A stretch of 64,000 bases of DNA, taken from positions 62,001-126,000 of the forward strand of contig NZ_SSND01000003.1 in NCBI RefSeq assembly GCF_004799285.1. The letters run 5' to 3'. Shown piece after piece: positions 37,362-46,272 of this stretch (position 1 is its first letter; every line of letters starts with the position of its first letter). The position numbers were made by a program, and so were the translations under genes. The stretch comes from Aliigemmobacter aestuarii (GTDB lineage: Bacteria; Pseudomonadota; Alphaproteobacteria; Rhodobacterales; Rhodobacteraceae). The notes under the pieces were generated by a model that searched no databases, was not told where the DNA came from, and was given only the letters and a program-made list of their open reading frames with translations.

Positions 37362-37885
37362 CTGCGAAACGTTCTGGGGCTGCGATGCTGATCGCCCTCT
37401 GTCTGGCGGGGGCCGCGACGATGGCCGCCGCGCAGGATGCCGAACCCGTCTTTTCGCCCGCGCTGACAGAAGACTGCCTGGCCGAATCCCTTGCGGCGGG
37501 CTTCGACCCGGCCGAGTGCATCGGCCGTGCGGCGGAGGCCTGCATGAACGGGTCCGACATCGGCGGCTCCACCGTGGGGATGAACCTCTGCATCGGGGCC
37601 GAACTGGGGTGGTGGGATACCCGGCTGAACGCCGCCTACCGGGTGCTGATGGCCCAGAACGAGGCGACGGATGCCGAAATGGCCGAACTGGGCACCAGCG
37701 CGCCGAAGATGGCCCCCGCGCTTCGCGACATGCAGCGCGCCTGGATCGCCTTCCGCGACGCCGCCTGCGCCTACGAGGTGACGTGGTGGGGCGGCGGCAC
37801 CGGGGGCGGACCGGCCTGGAACGGCTGCATGATGGACCTGACCGCGCGCCAGACGCTGCGGCTTGAAGCGGGGATGGAACGCTGA
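37358..37885 (+). CDS. LprI/DUF1311-family secreted protein
   Basis: A 175-residue protein with a signal peptide ending AAAQ. The mature domain has the DUF1311/LprI pattern: four-plus conserved Cys (DCLAE, AACMN-like [25 protein letters not shown]) and [16 protein letters not shown]. LprI of Mycobacterium inhibits lysozyme; most bacterial members are uncharacterised envelope proteins. It starts within the stop of the preceding gene (ATGA), and its TGA shares a base with the mccB ATG (TGATG). There is no evident reason for such a protein in a leucine pathway operon. Confidence 0.85.
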   Translation: MTAKRSGAAMLIALCLAGAATMAAAQDAEPVFSPALTEDCLAESLAAGFDPAECIGRAAEACMNGSDIGGSTVGMNLCIGAELGWWDTRLNAAYRVLMAQNEATDAEMAELGTSAPKMAPALRDMQRAWIAFRDAACAYEVTWWGGGTGGGPAWNGCMMDLTARQTLRLEAGMER

Positions 37886-39489
37886 TGCAACTCAAATCGT
37901 CCTTCCTGGCCGGATCCGAGGCCGCCCGCGCCAATCGCACGGCGCATCTGGCGATGCTTGACACCGTGGCAGAGGCTGCGGCGCAGGCCGCCGCAGGGGG
38001 GGGCGAGGCCGCCCGCACGCGCCATGTCGCGCGCGGCAAGATGGCCCCGCGCGACCGGGTGGCGAACCTTCTCGATCCCGGCGCGCCCTTCCTGGAAATC
38101 GGCGCGACGGCGGCGCATGGCATGTATGACGGTGCCGCGCCTTGCGCGGGCGTGATCGCCGGCGTGGGCCGGGTGATGGGGCAAGAGGTGATGGTCGTCT
38201 GCAACGACGCGACCGTGAAAGGCGGCACCTATTACCCGATGACGGTCAAGAAACACCTGCGCGCGCAGGAAATCGCCGCCGAATGTGCGCTGCCTTGCGT
38301 CTATCTGGTCGACAGCGGCGGCGCGAACCTGCCCAACCAGGACGAGGTATTCCCCGACCGCGACCATTTCGGGCGCATCTTCTACAACCAGGCGCGGATG
38401 AGCGCGGCAGGCATCCCCCAGATCGCGGTGGTGATGGGGTCCTGCACCGCCGGTGGTGCCTATGTGCCCGCGATGTCGGATGTCACCATCATCGTGAAGG
38501 AACAGGGCACGATCTTTCTGGCCGGCCCCCCCCTTGTGCGCGCTGCGACCGGCGAGGTCGTTTCCGCCGAAGACCTGGGCGGCGGCGACGTGCACACGCG
38601 GCTTTCCGGCGTGGCCGACTATCTGGCCGAGGATGACGCCCATGCGCTGGCCCTTGCCCGCCGTGCGGTGGGCAACCTCAATCGCGCCCGTCCCGCAACC
38701 GTCCAGTGGCAGACGCCCGAAGACCCTGCGTATGACCCAGACGAGATCCTGTCGGTCGTGCCCGCCGACCTGCGCACGCCCTATGACATCCGCGAGGTGA
38801 TCGCGCGGGTGGTCGACGGCTCGCGCTTCGACGAATTCAAGGCCCGTTTCGGCGAAACGCTGGTGACGGGTTTCGCCCATGTCATGGGCTGCCCGGTGGG
38901 GATCGTGGCCAACAATGGCGTCCTGTTCTCCGAAGCCGCGGTGAAGGGCGCCCATTTCGTGGAACTCTGTTCGCAACGCGGCATCCCGCTGGTGTTCCTG
39001 CAGAACATCACCGGCTTCATGGTGGGGCGGAAATACGAAAACGAAGGGATCGCCCGCCACGGCGCCAAGATGGTGACGGCGGTGGCCACCACCAATGTGC
39101 CCAAGATCACCATGCTGGTGGGTGGCTCCTTCGGGGCGGGCAACTACGGGATGGCGGGCCGCGCCTATTCGCCGCGTTTCCTGTGGACCTGGCCCAATTC
39201 CCGCATCTCGGTCATGGGCGGCGAACAGGCCGCCGGGGTGCTGGCGACCGTCAAGCGCGACGGGATCGAACGGGCGGGCGGCACCTGGTCGGCCGAGGAC
39301 GAGGCCGAATTCAAGCGCCCCACGATCGAGATGTTCGACCGCCAGTCGCATCCGCTCTATGCCTCGGCCCGGCTCTGGGACGACGGCATCGTCGACCCGC
39401 GCAAGACCCGCGCGGTTCTGGCGCTGTCGCTCTCGGCCAGCCTGAACGCGCCGATCGAGCCCACGCGCTTTGGCGTGTTCCGGATGTGA
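37885..39489 (+). CDS. mccB: methylcrotonoyl-CoA carboxylase, carboxyltransferase (beta) subunit
   Basis: A 534-residue biotin-dependent carboxyltransferase. The N-terminal crotonase-like half contains [33 protein letters not shown] (key residues [10 protein letters not shown]), and the C-terminal half has [20 protein letters not shown] and [19 protein letters not shown]. It transfers the carboxyl group from biotin to 3-methylcrotonyl-CoA to give 3-methylglutaconyl-CoA. It pairs with mccA, which lies one small gene downstream. The start shares one base with the LprI-like gene stop. Confidence 0.96.
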   Translation: MQLKSSFLAGSEAARANRTAHLAMLDTVAEAAAQAAAGGGEAARTRHVARGKMAPRDRVANLLDPGAPFLEIGATAAHGMYDGAAPCAGVIAGVGRVMGQEVMVVCNDATVKGGTYYPMTVKKHLRAQEIAAECALPCVYLVDSGGANLPNQDEVFPDRDHFGRIFYNQARMSAAGIPQIAVVMGSCTAGGAYVPAMSDVTIIVKEQGTIFLAGPPLVRAATGEVVSAEDLGGGDVHTRLSGVADYLAEDDAHALALARRAVGNLNRARPATVQWQTPEDPAYDPDEILSVVPADLRTPYDIREVIARVVDGSRFDEFKARFGETLVTGFAHVMGCPVGIVANNGVLFSEAAVKGAHFVELCSQRGIPLVFLQNITGFMVGRKYENEGIARHGAKMVTAVATTNVPKITMLVGGSFGAGNYGMAGRAYSPRFLWTWPNSRISVMGGEQAAGVLATVKRDGIERAGGTWSAEDEAEFKRPTIEMFDRQSHPLYASARLWDDGIVDPRKTRAVLALSLSASLNAPIEPTRFGVFRM

Positions 39490-39492
39490 GGG

Positions 39493-39945
39493 ATGCGCCG
39501 CATGGGGCCCGAGCTTTTCGTCTATGTCGTCCTGACGCTGATCGGCCTCTGGAAGCTGGCCGAATGGGTGGCGCCCTGGCACGGCCTGACCGAGGCCGGC
39601 TGCCGGGTGGGTTACGTCTATGACGGCGACACGGTGGAACTGATCTGCGCCGATGGGCGCGAAACCGCGCGGGTGCAGGGTCTTGACGCGCCCGAGACGA
39701 AGTCCCCCGGCTGCCCCGAGGAGCTGGCGCTTGGCCGGCGGGCCACGGAACGGCTGCGCGAATTGGTGGCGCAAGGCCCGGTCGAGATCTCGGACCTCGG
39801 GCATGAAAAATACGGCCGCCGCCTGATCCACCTGCGTGTCGCGGGCGAGGATGTGGCGGGCGTCATGGCTTCCGAGGGGCTGGCCGTTCTCTATCAGGGC
39901 GACACCCGCCCCGACTGGTGCGCCGAATTGGGGGCCAGCCGATGA
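39493..39945 (+). CDS. thermonuclease (SNase)-like protein between mccB and mccA
   Basis: A 150-residue protein with an N-terminal hydrophobic helix (about residues 6-22), likely a membrane anchor or uncleaved signal. An SNase-like OB fold follows: VGYVYDGDTVELICADGRETARVQGLDAPETK (catalytic-site elements DGDT and the Arg-x-GLDAPE segment), ALGRRATERLRELV, and HEKYGRRLIHLRV, where the Arg-Arg corresponds to the second catalytic Arg. The layout suggests an active extracytoplasmic nuclease. It starts 3 bases after mccB and is the second envelope-type gene inserted in the pathway operon. Confidence 0.85.
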   Translation: MRRMGPELFVYVVLTLIGLWKLAEWVAPWHGLTEAGCRVGYVYDGDTVELICADGRETARVQGLDAPETKSPGCPEELALGRRATERLRELVAQGPVEISDLGHEKYGRRLIHLRVAGEDVAGVMASEGLAVLYQGDTRPDWCAELGASR

Positions 39946-39982
39946 CCCGCCCTGTCATTTTCTGTCCGGAAATATCCCGGGG

Positions 39983-40032
39983 GTGCGGGGGCTGGCCCCC
40001 GCCCTTTGGCCCGTGCGGGGGCTGGCCCCCGC
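39983..40032. repeat. two direct copies of a 20-bp hairpin sequence
   Basis: The same 20 bases occur at 39983-40002 and 40013-40032, 30 bases apart. Each contains an 8-bp perfect stem (GCGGGGGC and GCCCCCGC) with a 2-nt loop. The pair sits between the thermonuclease-like gene and mccA. Tandem GC hairpins of this kind may stabilise upstream mRNA or slow transcription. They look like a dispersed intergenic repeat, but only this pair is in the window. Confidence 0.75.
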
Positions 40033-40066
40033 ATCCGCAACATCCAACCCGCACCGGAGGTCGCCC

Positions 40067-42022
40067 ATGTTCGCCAGGATCCTGATCGCCAACCGGGGCG
40101 AGATCGCCTGTCGCGTCATCGACACCGCCCGCCGCATGGGCGTGTCCACGGTCGCCGTCCATTCCGAAGCCGACGCGGGCGCGCGTCATGTGGCGATGGC
40201 GGATGCGGCGGTGGCGATCGGCGGCCCGGCGCCAAAGGACAGCTACCTGCGCGGCGATGCGATCATCGCGGCGGCCCTTTCCACCGGGGCCGAGGCGATC
40301 CACCCCGGCTATGGTTTCCTGTCGGAAAACCCCGATTTCGTCGAGGCGGTCGAGGCCGCGGGGCTGGTCTTCATCGGCCCCTCGGCGGCTGCGATCCGGG
40401 CGATGGGGCTGAAGGATGCGGCCAAGCGCCTGATGGCCGAGGCGGGCGTGCCCGTGGTGCCCGGCTATCACGGCGACAACCAGGACCCCGAACACCTGGC
40501 GGGCGCCGCCGATGCCATCGGCTATCCCGTCCTCATCAAGGCCGTGGCGGGCGGCGGCGGCAAGGGGATGCGGCGCGTGGACCGGCCCGCAGACTTTCCG
40601 GCCGCGCTCGACAGCGCGCGGGGCGAGGCCGCGACCGCCTTCGGCAACGATGCCGTCCTGATCGAGAAATACGTCGAAAAGCCCCGCCATATCGAGGTGC
40701 AGGTCTTTGGCGACGGCACGCGCGCGGTGCATCTGTTCGAACGCGACTGCTCGCTCCAGCGCCGCCACCAGAAGGTCATCGAAGAGGCCCCCGCGCCGGG
40801 CATGACGCCCGAGATGCGGGCGGCGATGGGGCAGGCCGCCGTCCGCGCCGCCGAGGCGATCGGCTACAAGGGTGCCGGCACGGTCGAATTCATCGTCGAT
40901 GCCTCGGACGGGCTGCGCCCTGACCGGTTCTGGTTCATGGAGATGAACACCCGCCTTCAGGTCGAACATCCGGTGACCGAGGCGATAACCGGCGTCGATC
41001 TGGTGGAATGGCAACTGCGCGTGGCCTCAGGCGAGGCGCTGCCCCTGGCGCAGGACGCGCTGCGGATCACCGGCCACGCCTTCGAGGCCCGGCTTTATGC
41101 CGAGGACGTGCCCGCAGGCTTCCTGCCGGCCACGGGGACGCTGGCGCATCTGGCCTTTCCGCCGGGCGTGCGCGCCGATACCGGCGTGCGGACGGGCGAC
41201 ACGATCAGCCCCTGGTACGACCCGATGATCGCCAAGGTCATCGTCCATGGCCCGACGCGGGCGGTGGCGCTGGCGCGGCTGTCGCGGGCTCTGGAACAGA
41301 CGCAGGTGGCCGGGTCGGTCACGAACCTCGCTTTCCTCGGCGCTCTGGCGCGGCATCCGGGCTTTGCGGCGGGCGATGTGGATACCGGACTGATCGCGCG
41401 CGATCTGGACAGGCTCGCCGCACCTGCTACCGTCCCGTCCTGGGCCGATGCGCTGGCGCTGCTGGCGGTGTCGGGGTCTACCGGAGGGGCTGCTGGGGGG
41501 GCTCTCGCGGGCTTTGCCCTCTGGTCCCACCTTGAACGCGCCGCCGTCCTGCGGCGGGGCGAGGAGGTCGTCACAGGCCGGATCACCTGCCTCGGGCGCG
41601 ATGCGGCGCGGGTGAAGCTGGACGAGACGTCGCTTGACGCCACTCTTCGGGCCGACGGATGGCGGATCGAGGGGCAGGGCGCCTGCCCGGTTCTGGTCGC
41701 GGGGGGGCAGGTCCATGTCTTCGCGCCTTCGGGCACGATCAGCTATGCACTTGTCGATCCCCTGGCGCGCGAAGCGGCGGCCGGAGCGGGGGCGGGCATC
41801 ACGCTGTCGCCCATGCCGGGGCTGGTCAAGGCGGTGTTCGTGGCCCCCGGTCAGGCGGTGGCGGCAGGGGATCGCCTGGCGGTGCTCGAGGCGATGAAGA
41901 TGGAACATACCCTGACCGCCGCACGCGACGGCGTGGTGGCCGAGGTGCTGGCCGCCCCCGGCACGCAGGTCGAGGCGGGCGCCGCCCTGATCCGGCTGGC
42001 CGACGAGGAGGCCGCCGCATGA
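40067..42022 (+). CDS. mccA: methylcrotonoyl-CoA carboxylase, biotin (alpha) subunit
   Basis: A 651-residue subunit with an N-terminal biotin carboxylase (MFARILIANRGEIACRV; ATP-grasp loop with GGGGKGMR; EMNTRLQVEHPVTE) and a C-terminal biotin-carboxyl-carrier domain carrying Lys611 in LEAMKMEHTL. It carboxylates biotin with ATP and bicarbonate and hands it to MccB. The ATG at 40067, preceded by CGGAGG, gives the standard biotin carboxylase N-terminus. An upstream extension would run through the hairpin repeats. The stop overlaps the following small ORF (ATGA). Confidence 0.96.
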   Translation: MFARILIANRGEIACRVIDTARRMGVSTVAVHSEADAGARHVAMADAAVAIGGPAPKDSYLRGDAIIAAALSTGAEAIHPGYGFLSENPDFVEAVEAAGLVFIGPSAAAIRAMGLKDAAKRLMAEAGVPVVPGYHGDNQDPEHLAGAADAIGYPVLIKAVAGGGGKGMRRVDRPADFPAALDSARGEAATAFGNDAVLIEKYVEKPRHIEVQVFGDGTRAVHLFERDCSLQRRHQKVIEEAPAPGMTPEMRAAMGQAAVRAAEAIGYKGAGTVEFIVDASDGLRPDRFWFMEMNTRLQVEHPVTEAITGVDLVEWQLRVASGEALPLAQDALRITGHAFEARLYAEDVPAGFLPATGTLAHLAFPPGVRADTGVRTGDTISPWYDPMIAKVIVHGPTRAVALARLSRALEQTQVAGSVTNLAFLGALARHPGFAAGDVDTGLIARDLDRLAAPATVPSWADALALLAVSGSTGGAAGGALAGFALWSHLERAAVLRRGEEVVTGRITCLGRDAARVKLDETSLDATLRADGWRIEGQGACPVLVAGGQVHVFAPSGTISYALVDPLAREAAAGAGAGITLSPMPGLVKAVFVAPGQAVAAGDRLAVLEAMKMEHTLTAARDGVVAEVLAAPGTQVEAGAALIRLADEEAAA

Positions 42023-42159
42023 CGGCGCGGGGCGAAAGGGCCGCTGACGGGGCCGATAACGGGGCCGATAACGGGGCAGTCGCGGGACAGGTCCCGTGGA
42101 ATCGCGATGCCGTCGGCCGACCCCGGTTTGGACCCGAAAAGAAAGGCGGCAAGGGATGA
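42019..42159 (+). CDS. 46-residue ORF coupled to mccA and the glutathione transferase gene
   Basis: The ATG overlaps the mccA stop (ATGA), and its own TGA overlaps the next ATG (ATGA), so the frame exactly bridges the two genes. The product is polar: a DNGADNGA-containing N-terminal half, encoded by two tandem copies of a 12-base unit (GGGGCCGATAAC, 42050-42073 region), and a basic end WNRDAVGRPRFGPEKKGGKG. No domain is recognised. Double coupling argues for translation, perhaps only to carry ribosomes to the next gene; a functional microprotein is possible. Confidence 0.5.
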   Translation: MTARGERAADGADNGADNGAVAGQVPWNRDAVGRPRFGPEKKGGKG

Positions 42160-42806
42160 TACGGCTTTATCACGTCGCCCAGGCCCGCAGTTTCCGCGTG
42201 CTGTGGTTTCTCAACGAGGCGGGCCTGCCCCATGAGGTGCGGCAGATGTCGTTTTTCGACAAATCCCTCCGCGCGCCCGAGTTCCTTGCGCTTTCGCCCG
42301 CGGGCCGCATCCCGGCGGTCGAGATCGACGGGCAGGTGATGTTCGAAAGCGGCGCGATCCTCGAATACCTGGCCGAAACCCGCGCGCCCGTCCTTGGCCG
42401 TGCGCCGGGCCATGCCGACCGGGCGGCCTGGCTGGAATGGCTTCATTTCGGTGAAACCATCGGCCAGCATCTGGCGAACCTCACGCAGCAGCACATCGTC
42501 CTGCGCGAGGACTGGATGCGCAGCCCCACCGTGATGCGGCTCGAGGTGAAGCGGTTGGAGAAATGCCTGATCGCGGTGGCCGAGGCGCGGCGGGGCGACT
42601 ACATTCTGGGCGATTTCAGCGCCGCGGACATCGCGCTTGGCTACGGGTTCCTGATCGGACAGCGCTTCGTCCGCCCCGATCATCCGGCGGTGGCGGCCTA
42701 CTGGCAGGCGCTGTCGGCGCGGCCCGCCTTCCAGGCGGCGCTTGCGGCGGACGGACCGGCGCAGATCTACACCCAGGACTTCTACGAGGCCCCCGCTGAT
42801 GGCTGA
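42156..42806 (+). CDS. glutathione S-transferase family protein
   Basis: A 216-residue cytosolic GST. The N-terminal thioredoxin-like domain has LYHVAQARSFRVLWFLNEAG, PAGRIPAVEIDG (cis-Pro) and the glutathione-binding FESGAILEYLAE (Glu-Ser). The C-terminal helical domain has the capping motif LGDFSAADIALGYGF. The starting Tyr/Ser of the active site is uncertain. It lies between mccA and HMG-CoA lyase and overlaps both neighbours. It may protect against electrophilic enoyl-CoA intermediates such as methylcrotonyl species; this is inference. Confidence 0.9.
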   Translation: MIRLYHVAQARSFRVLWFLNEAGLPHEVRQMSFFDKSLRAPEFLALSPAGRIPAVEIDGQVMFESGAILEYLAETRAPVLGRAPGHADRAAWLEWLHFGETIGQHLANLTQQHIVLREDWMRSPTVMRLEVKRLEKCLIAVAEARRGDYILGDFSAADIALGYGFLIGQRFVRPDHPAVAAYWQALSARPAFQAALAADGPAQIYTQDFYEAPADG

Positions 42807-43650
42807 CATGGTCGAGATCTTCGAGATGGGCCCGCGCGACGGGTTGCAGAACGAAAGGCGGCTGATCCCCACCGCCCAAAAGATCGCGCTGGTCGATCTG
42901 TTGTCGAAGGCGGGGTTCCGCCGGATCGAGGTCACAAGCTTCGTCAGCCCGAAATGGGTGCCGCAGATGGCCGATGCGGCCGAGGTTCTGGCGGGCATCG
43001 CCCGCGCGCCGGGTGTGCGCTATGCGGCGCTGACGCCAAACCTGAAGGGATACGAGGGCGCCCGCGCCGCGCGCGCCGACGAGGTGGCGATCTTTGCCAG
43101 CGCGTCCGAAGGGTTCAGCCGCGCGAACCTCAACTGTTCCATCGCCGAAAGCCTGGACCGCTTCGCCCCGGTGGCCGAGGCCGCGCGCGCCGACGGTATT
43201 CCGATGCGCGGCTATGTCAGCGTCGTGACCGACTGCCCGTTCGACGGACCGACGCCACCCGCGGCGGTGGCGCGGGTTGCGTCAGCGCTCGTCGATCTGG
43301 GCTGCTACGAGATCAGCCTGGGCGACACGATCGGGCAGGGCACGCCCGACACGATCCGCGCCATGCTCGAGGCGGTGCTGGCCGAACTGCCCGCTGCGCG
43401 TCTTGCCGGGCACTATCACGACACGACGGGCCGCGCGCTGGACAATGTCGAGGCAAGCCTCGATCTGGGGATCAGGGTCTTTGACGCCGCCGTGGGTGGG
43501 CTTGGCGGATGCCCCTATGCCCCCGGTGCCGCGGGCAATGTGGCGACCGAAGCGGTGGCCGCCCGGCTGGCGGACCTTGGCTTTGACACGGGGCTGGACC
43601 GGGCAATACTGGCCGAGGCGGCCGCCATGGCGCGGGCGATGCGGGGGTAG
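42799..43650 (+). CDS. mvaB: hydroxymethylglutaryl-CoA lyase
   Basis: A 283-residue TIM-barrel lyase splitting HMG-CoA into acetoacetate and acetyl-CoA, the last step of leucine breakdown. It has EMGPRDGLQNE (catalytic Arg and metal Asp), EVTSFVSPKWVPQMADAAEV, and the flexible Cys loop GLGGCPYAPGAAGNVATE. ATG at 42799 overlaps the GST gene by 8 bases. A pair of hairpins follows before the hydratase gene. Confidence 0.95.
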   Translation: MADMVEIFEMGPRDGLQNERRLIPTAQKIALVDLLSKAGFRRIEVTSFVSPKWVPQMADAAEVLAGIARAPGVRYAALTPNLKGYEGARAARADEVAIFASASEGFSRANLNCSIAESLDRFAPVAEAARADGIPMRGYVSVVTDCPFDGPTPPAAVARVASALVDLGCYEISLGDTIGQGTPDTIRAMLEAVLAELPAARLAGHYHDTTGRALDNVEASLDLGIRVFDAAVGGLGGCPYAPGAAGNVATEAVAARLADLGFDTGLDRAILAEAAAMARAMRG

Positions 43651-43652
43651 GG

Positions 43653-43698
43653 CCAAGACTTTTGAAAAAGTCTTGGCAAATTCCTTCAAAGGAATTTG
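43653..43698. repeat. two adjacent hairpins between mvaB and the hydratase gene
   Basis: The first hairpin has arms CCAAGACTTT/AAAGTCTTGG with a 4-nt loop (43653-43676). The second has arms CAAATTCCTT/AAGGAATTTG with a 2-nt loop (43677-43698). Both are perfect 10-bp stems and abut each other. Their AT content differs from flanking genes. They end 17 bases before the hydratase ATG, close to its ribosome site. They may be mobile-type intergenic repeats or an mRNA processing/stability element. Confidence 0.75.
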
Positions 43699-43715
43699 CG
43701 GCGAAAGGGACGGGG

Positions 43716-44498
43716 ATGTTCGAAACCATCATGATCGAGACCGACGGGCGCGGCGTGGCGCGGCTGACGCTGAACCGCCCGGACAGGCACAATGTCCTGT
43801 CCGCCGCGATGATCGCCGAACTGACGCGGGCCGCCGCCGATCTGGGCGCGGACCCGGCGGTGCGCGTGGTCGTCCTGACGGGGGCGGGCGAAAGTTTCTG
43901 CGCGGGGGGCGATCTGGGTTGGATGAAGGATCAGATGGCCGCCGACGCCCCGACCCGCGGGGCCGAGGCGCGCAAGCTTGCGATGATGCTGAAGGCGCTG
44001 AACGAACTGCCGAAGCCGCTGATCGGCCGGGTCAACGGGCAGGCCTTCGGCGGGGGCATCGGGATGATGTCGGTCTGTGATGTGGCGGTCGGCGTGACCG
44101 GCCCGCGCTTTGGCCTGACCGAAACCCGGCTTGGCCTGATCCCGGCCACGATCGGCCCCTATGTCGTCGCCCGGATGGGCGAGGCGCGGGCGCGGCGCGT
44201 CTTCATGTCGGCCCGGCTGTTCGGCGCAGAAGAGGCGGTGGACCTCGGGCTTCTGGCGCGTGCCGTTGCCCCGGACGCGCTGGATGACGCGATCGAGGCC
44301 GAGGTCAGGCCCTATCTGTCCTGCGCGCCCGGCGCGGTGGCCGAGGCCAAGGCGCTGGTCCGGGCGCTGGCGCCCACGCCAGACGAGGCTGCCATCGACA
44401 CGACCATCGCGGCCCTCGTCGCACGCTGGGAAAGCGCCGAGGCGGTCGAGGGGATCGGGGCCTTCTTCGACAAGCGCAAGCCGTTCTGGTCGGCCTGA
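43716..44498 (+). CDS. enoyl-CoA hydratase family, probable methylglutaconyl-CoA hydratase
   Basis: A 260-residue crotonase-fold protein: LTLNRPDRHNVLSAAMIAEL, the oxyanion-hole segment SFCAGGDLGWMKDQM, and GQAFGGGIGMMSVCDVAVG with TETRLGLIPATIGPYV. The operon context makes hydration of 3-methylglutaconyl-CoA to HMG-CoA (LiuC role) the most likely reaction. The ATG at 43716 was chosen because it follows the hairpins and gives the family's normal N-terminus. It is the last gene of the leucine operon; completes ivd-mcc-hydratase-mvaB. Confidence 0.9.
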   Translation: MFETIMIETDGRGVARLTLNRPDRHNVLSAAMIAELTRAAADLGADPAVRVVVLTGAGESFCAGGDLGWMKDQMAADAPTRGAEARKLAMMLKALNELPKPLIGRVNGQAFGGGIGMMSVCDVAVGVTGPRFGLTETRLGLIPATIGPYVVARMGEARARRVFMSARLFGAEEAVDLGLLARAVAPDALDDAIEAEVRPYLSCAPGAVAEAKALVRALAPTPDEAAIDTTIAALVARWESAEAVEGIGAFFDKRKPFWSA

Positions 44499-44693
44499 CG
44501 CGCGAAGTCTGGCGCGACTCATCGCACGGCGCGGCAGGGGGCATTCCCCGGGGGTGCGGCGTTTTTGCACGGGGCGATGCCGCGACCGCAAGATTTTCTG
44601 CACACCATTGCATACAAACCTTGTTTTCAAGGCCCCCGGCGCGTCGAATTGACGCCGCCTTTGGTTGACCCGGAAGGGGTGGAGGAGTAAACG

Positions 44694-44711
44694 ATGCGCA
44701 AGCAAACATGA
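44694..44711 (+). other. 5-codon leader ORF upstream of nuoA
   Basis: A strong GGAGGAG is followed 6 bases later by ATG-CGC-AAG-CAA-ACA-TGA, 50 bases before the nuoA start. It may be a translated minimal leader or a chance ATG after a ribosome-site-like sequence. The surrounding 262-base gap (44499-44760) otherwise holds no gene and presumably contains the nuo promoter; its AT-richest part is about 44585-44635. Confidence 0.25.
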
Positions 44712-44760
44712 AGCGCGCCGCCCCCGCACTCGGGAGAGCCGCCAGCAGAAGGAGCCAGTC

Positions 44761-45650
<890 letters not shown>

Positions 45651-45660
45651 GGAGAGCGCC

Positions 45661-46260
45661 ATGTCCGACGCGCTGAAAGAACTGGCCGCGCATATCGAAC
45701 TGAAGCGGCCGAACGATGTGGTCGCTACCCATCTGGCCTTCGGCGAACTGACGGTCGAGGTTCTGCCCGCGCAGATCGCGGCCTTCATCGAGTTTCTCAA
45801 GACCGATCAGAACTGCCGTTTCTCGTCTCTGGTCGACATCACGGCGGTGGATCACCCCGAACGCCCGGCGCGGTTCGACGTGGTCTATCATTTCCTGTCG
45901 ATGTACCAGAACCAGCGGATCCGCGTGAAGGCGGCGCTGCGCGAGGATCAGATGATGCCCTCGATCGTGTCGGTGCATCCCTCGGCCAACTGGTTCGAGC
46001 GCGAGGTGTTCGACATGTTCGGCATCCTGTTCTCGGGCCATCCGGACCTGCGCCGCATCCTGACCGACTACGGCTTCCGCGGCCATCCGCTGCGCAAGGA
46101 TTTTCCGACGACCGGCTATACCGAGGTGCGCTATGACGAGGCGCTCAAGCGGGTGGTCTACGAACCGGTCAGGCTGGTGCAGGAATACCGCCAGTTCGAT
46201 TTCATGAGCCCGTGGGAAGGCGCCGAATACATCCTTCCCGGCGACGAGAAGAAAGCCTGA
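45661..46260 (+). CDS. nuoC: NADH-quinone oxidoreductase subunit C
   Basis: A 199-residue hydrophilic subunit (30-kDa subunit homologue) of the quinone module, without cofactors. The signature ERDVFDMFGI-like segment is [29 protein letters not shown] (key residues [10 protein letters not shown]). It also has [17 protein letters not shown]. It is a separate gene, not fused to nuoD. AGGAGAG precedes the ATG. In most bacteria nuoD follows at once; here a sulfotransferase-like gene lies between. Confidence 0.96.
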   Translation: MSDALKELAAHIELKRPNDVVATHLAFGELTVEVLPAQIAAFIEFLKTDQNCRFSSLVDITAVDHPERPARFDVVYHFLSMYQNQRIRVKAALREDQMMPSIVSVHPSANWFEREVFDMFGILFSGHPDLRRILTDYGFRGHPLRKDFPTTGYTEVRYDEALKRVVYEPVRLVQEYRQFDFMSPWEGAEYILPGDEKKA

Positions 46261-46272
46261 CGGACCGGTATC

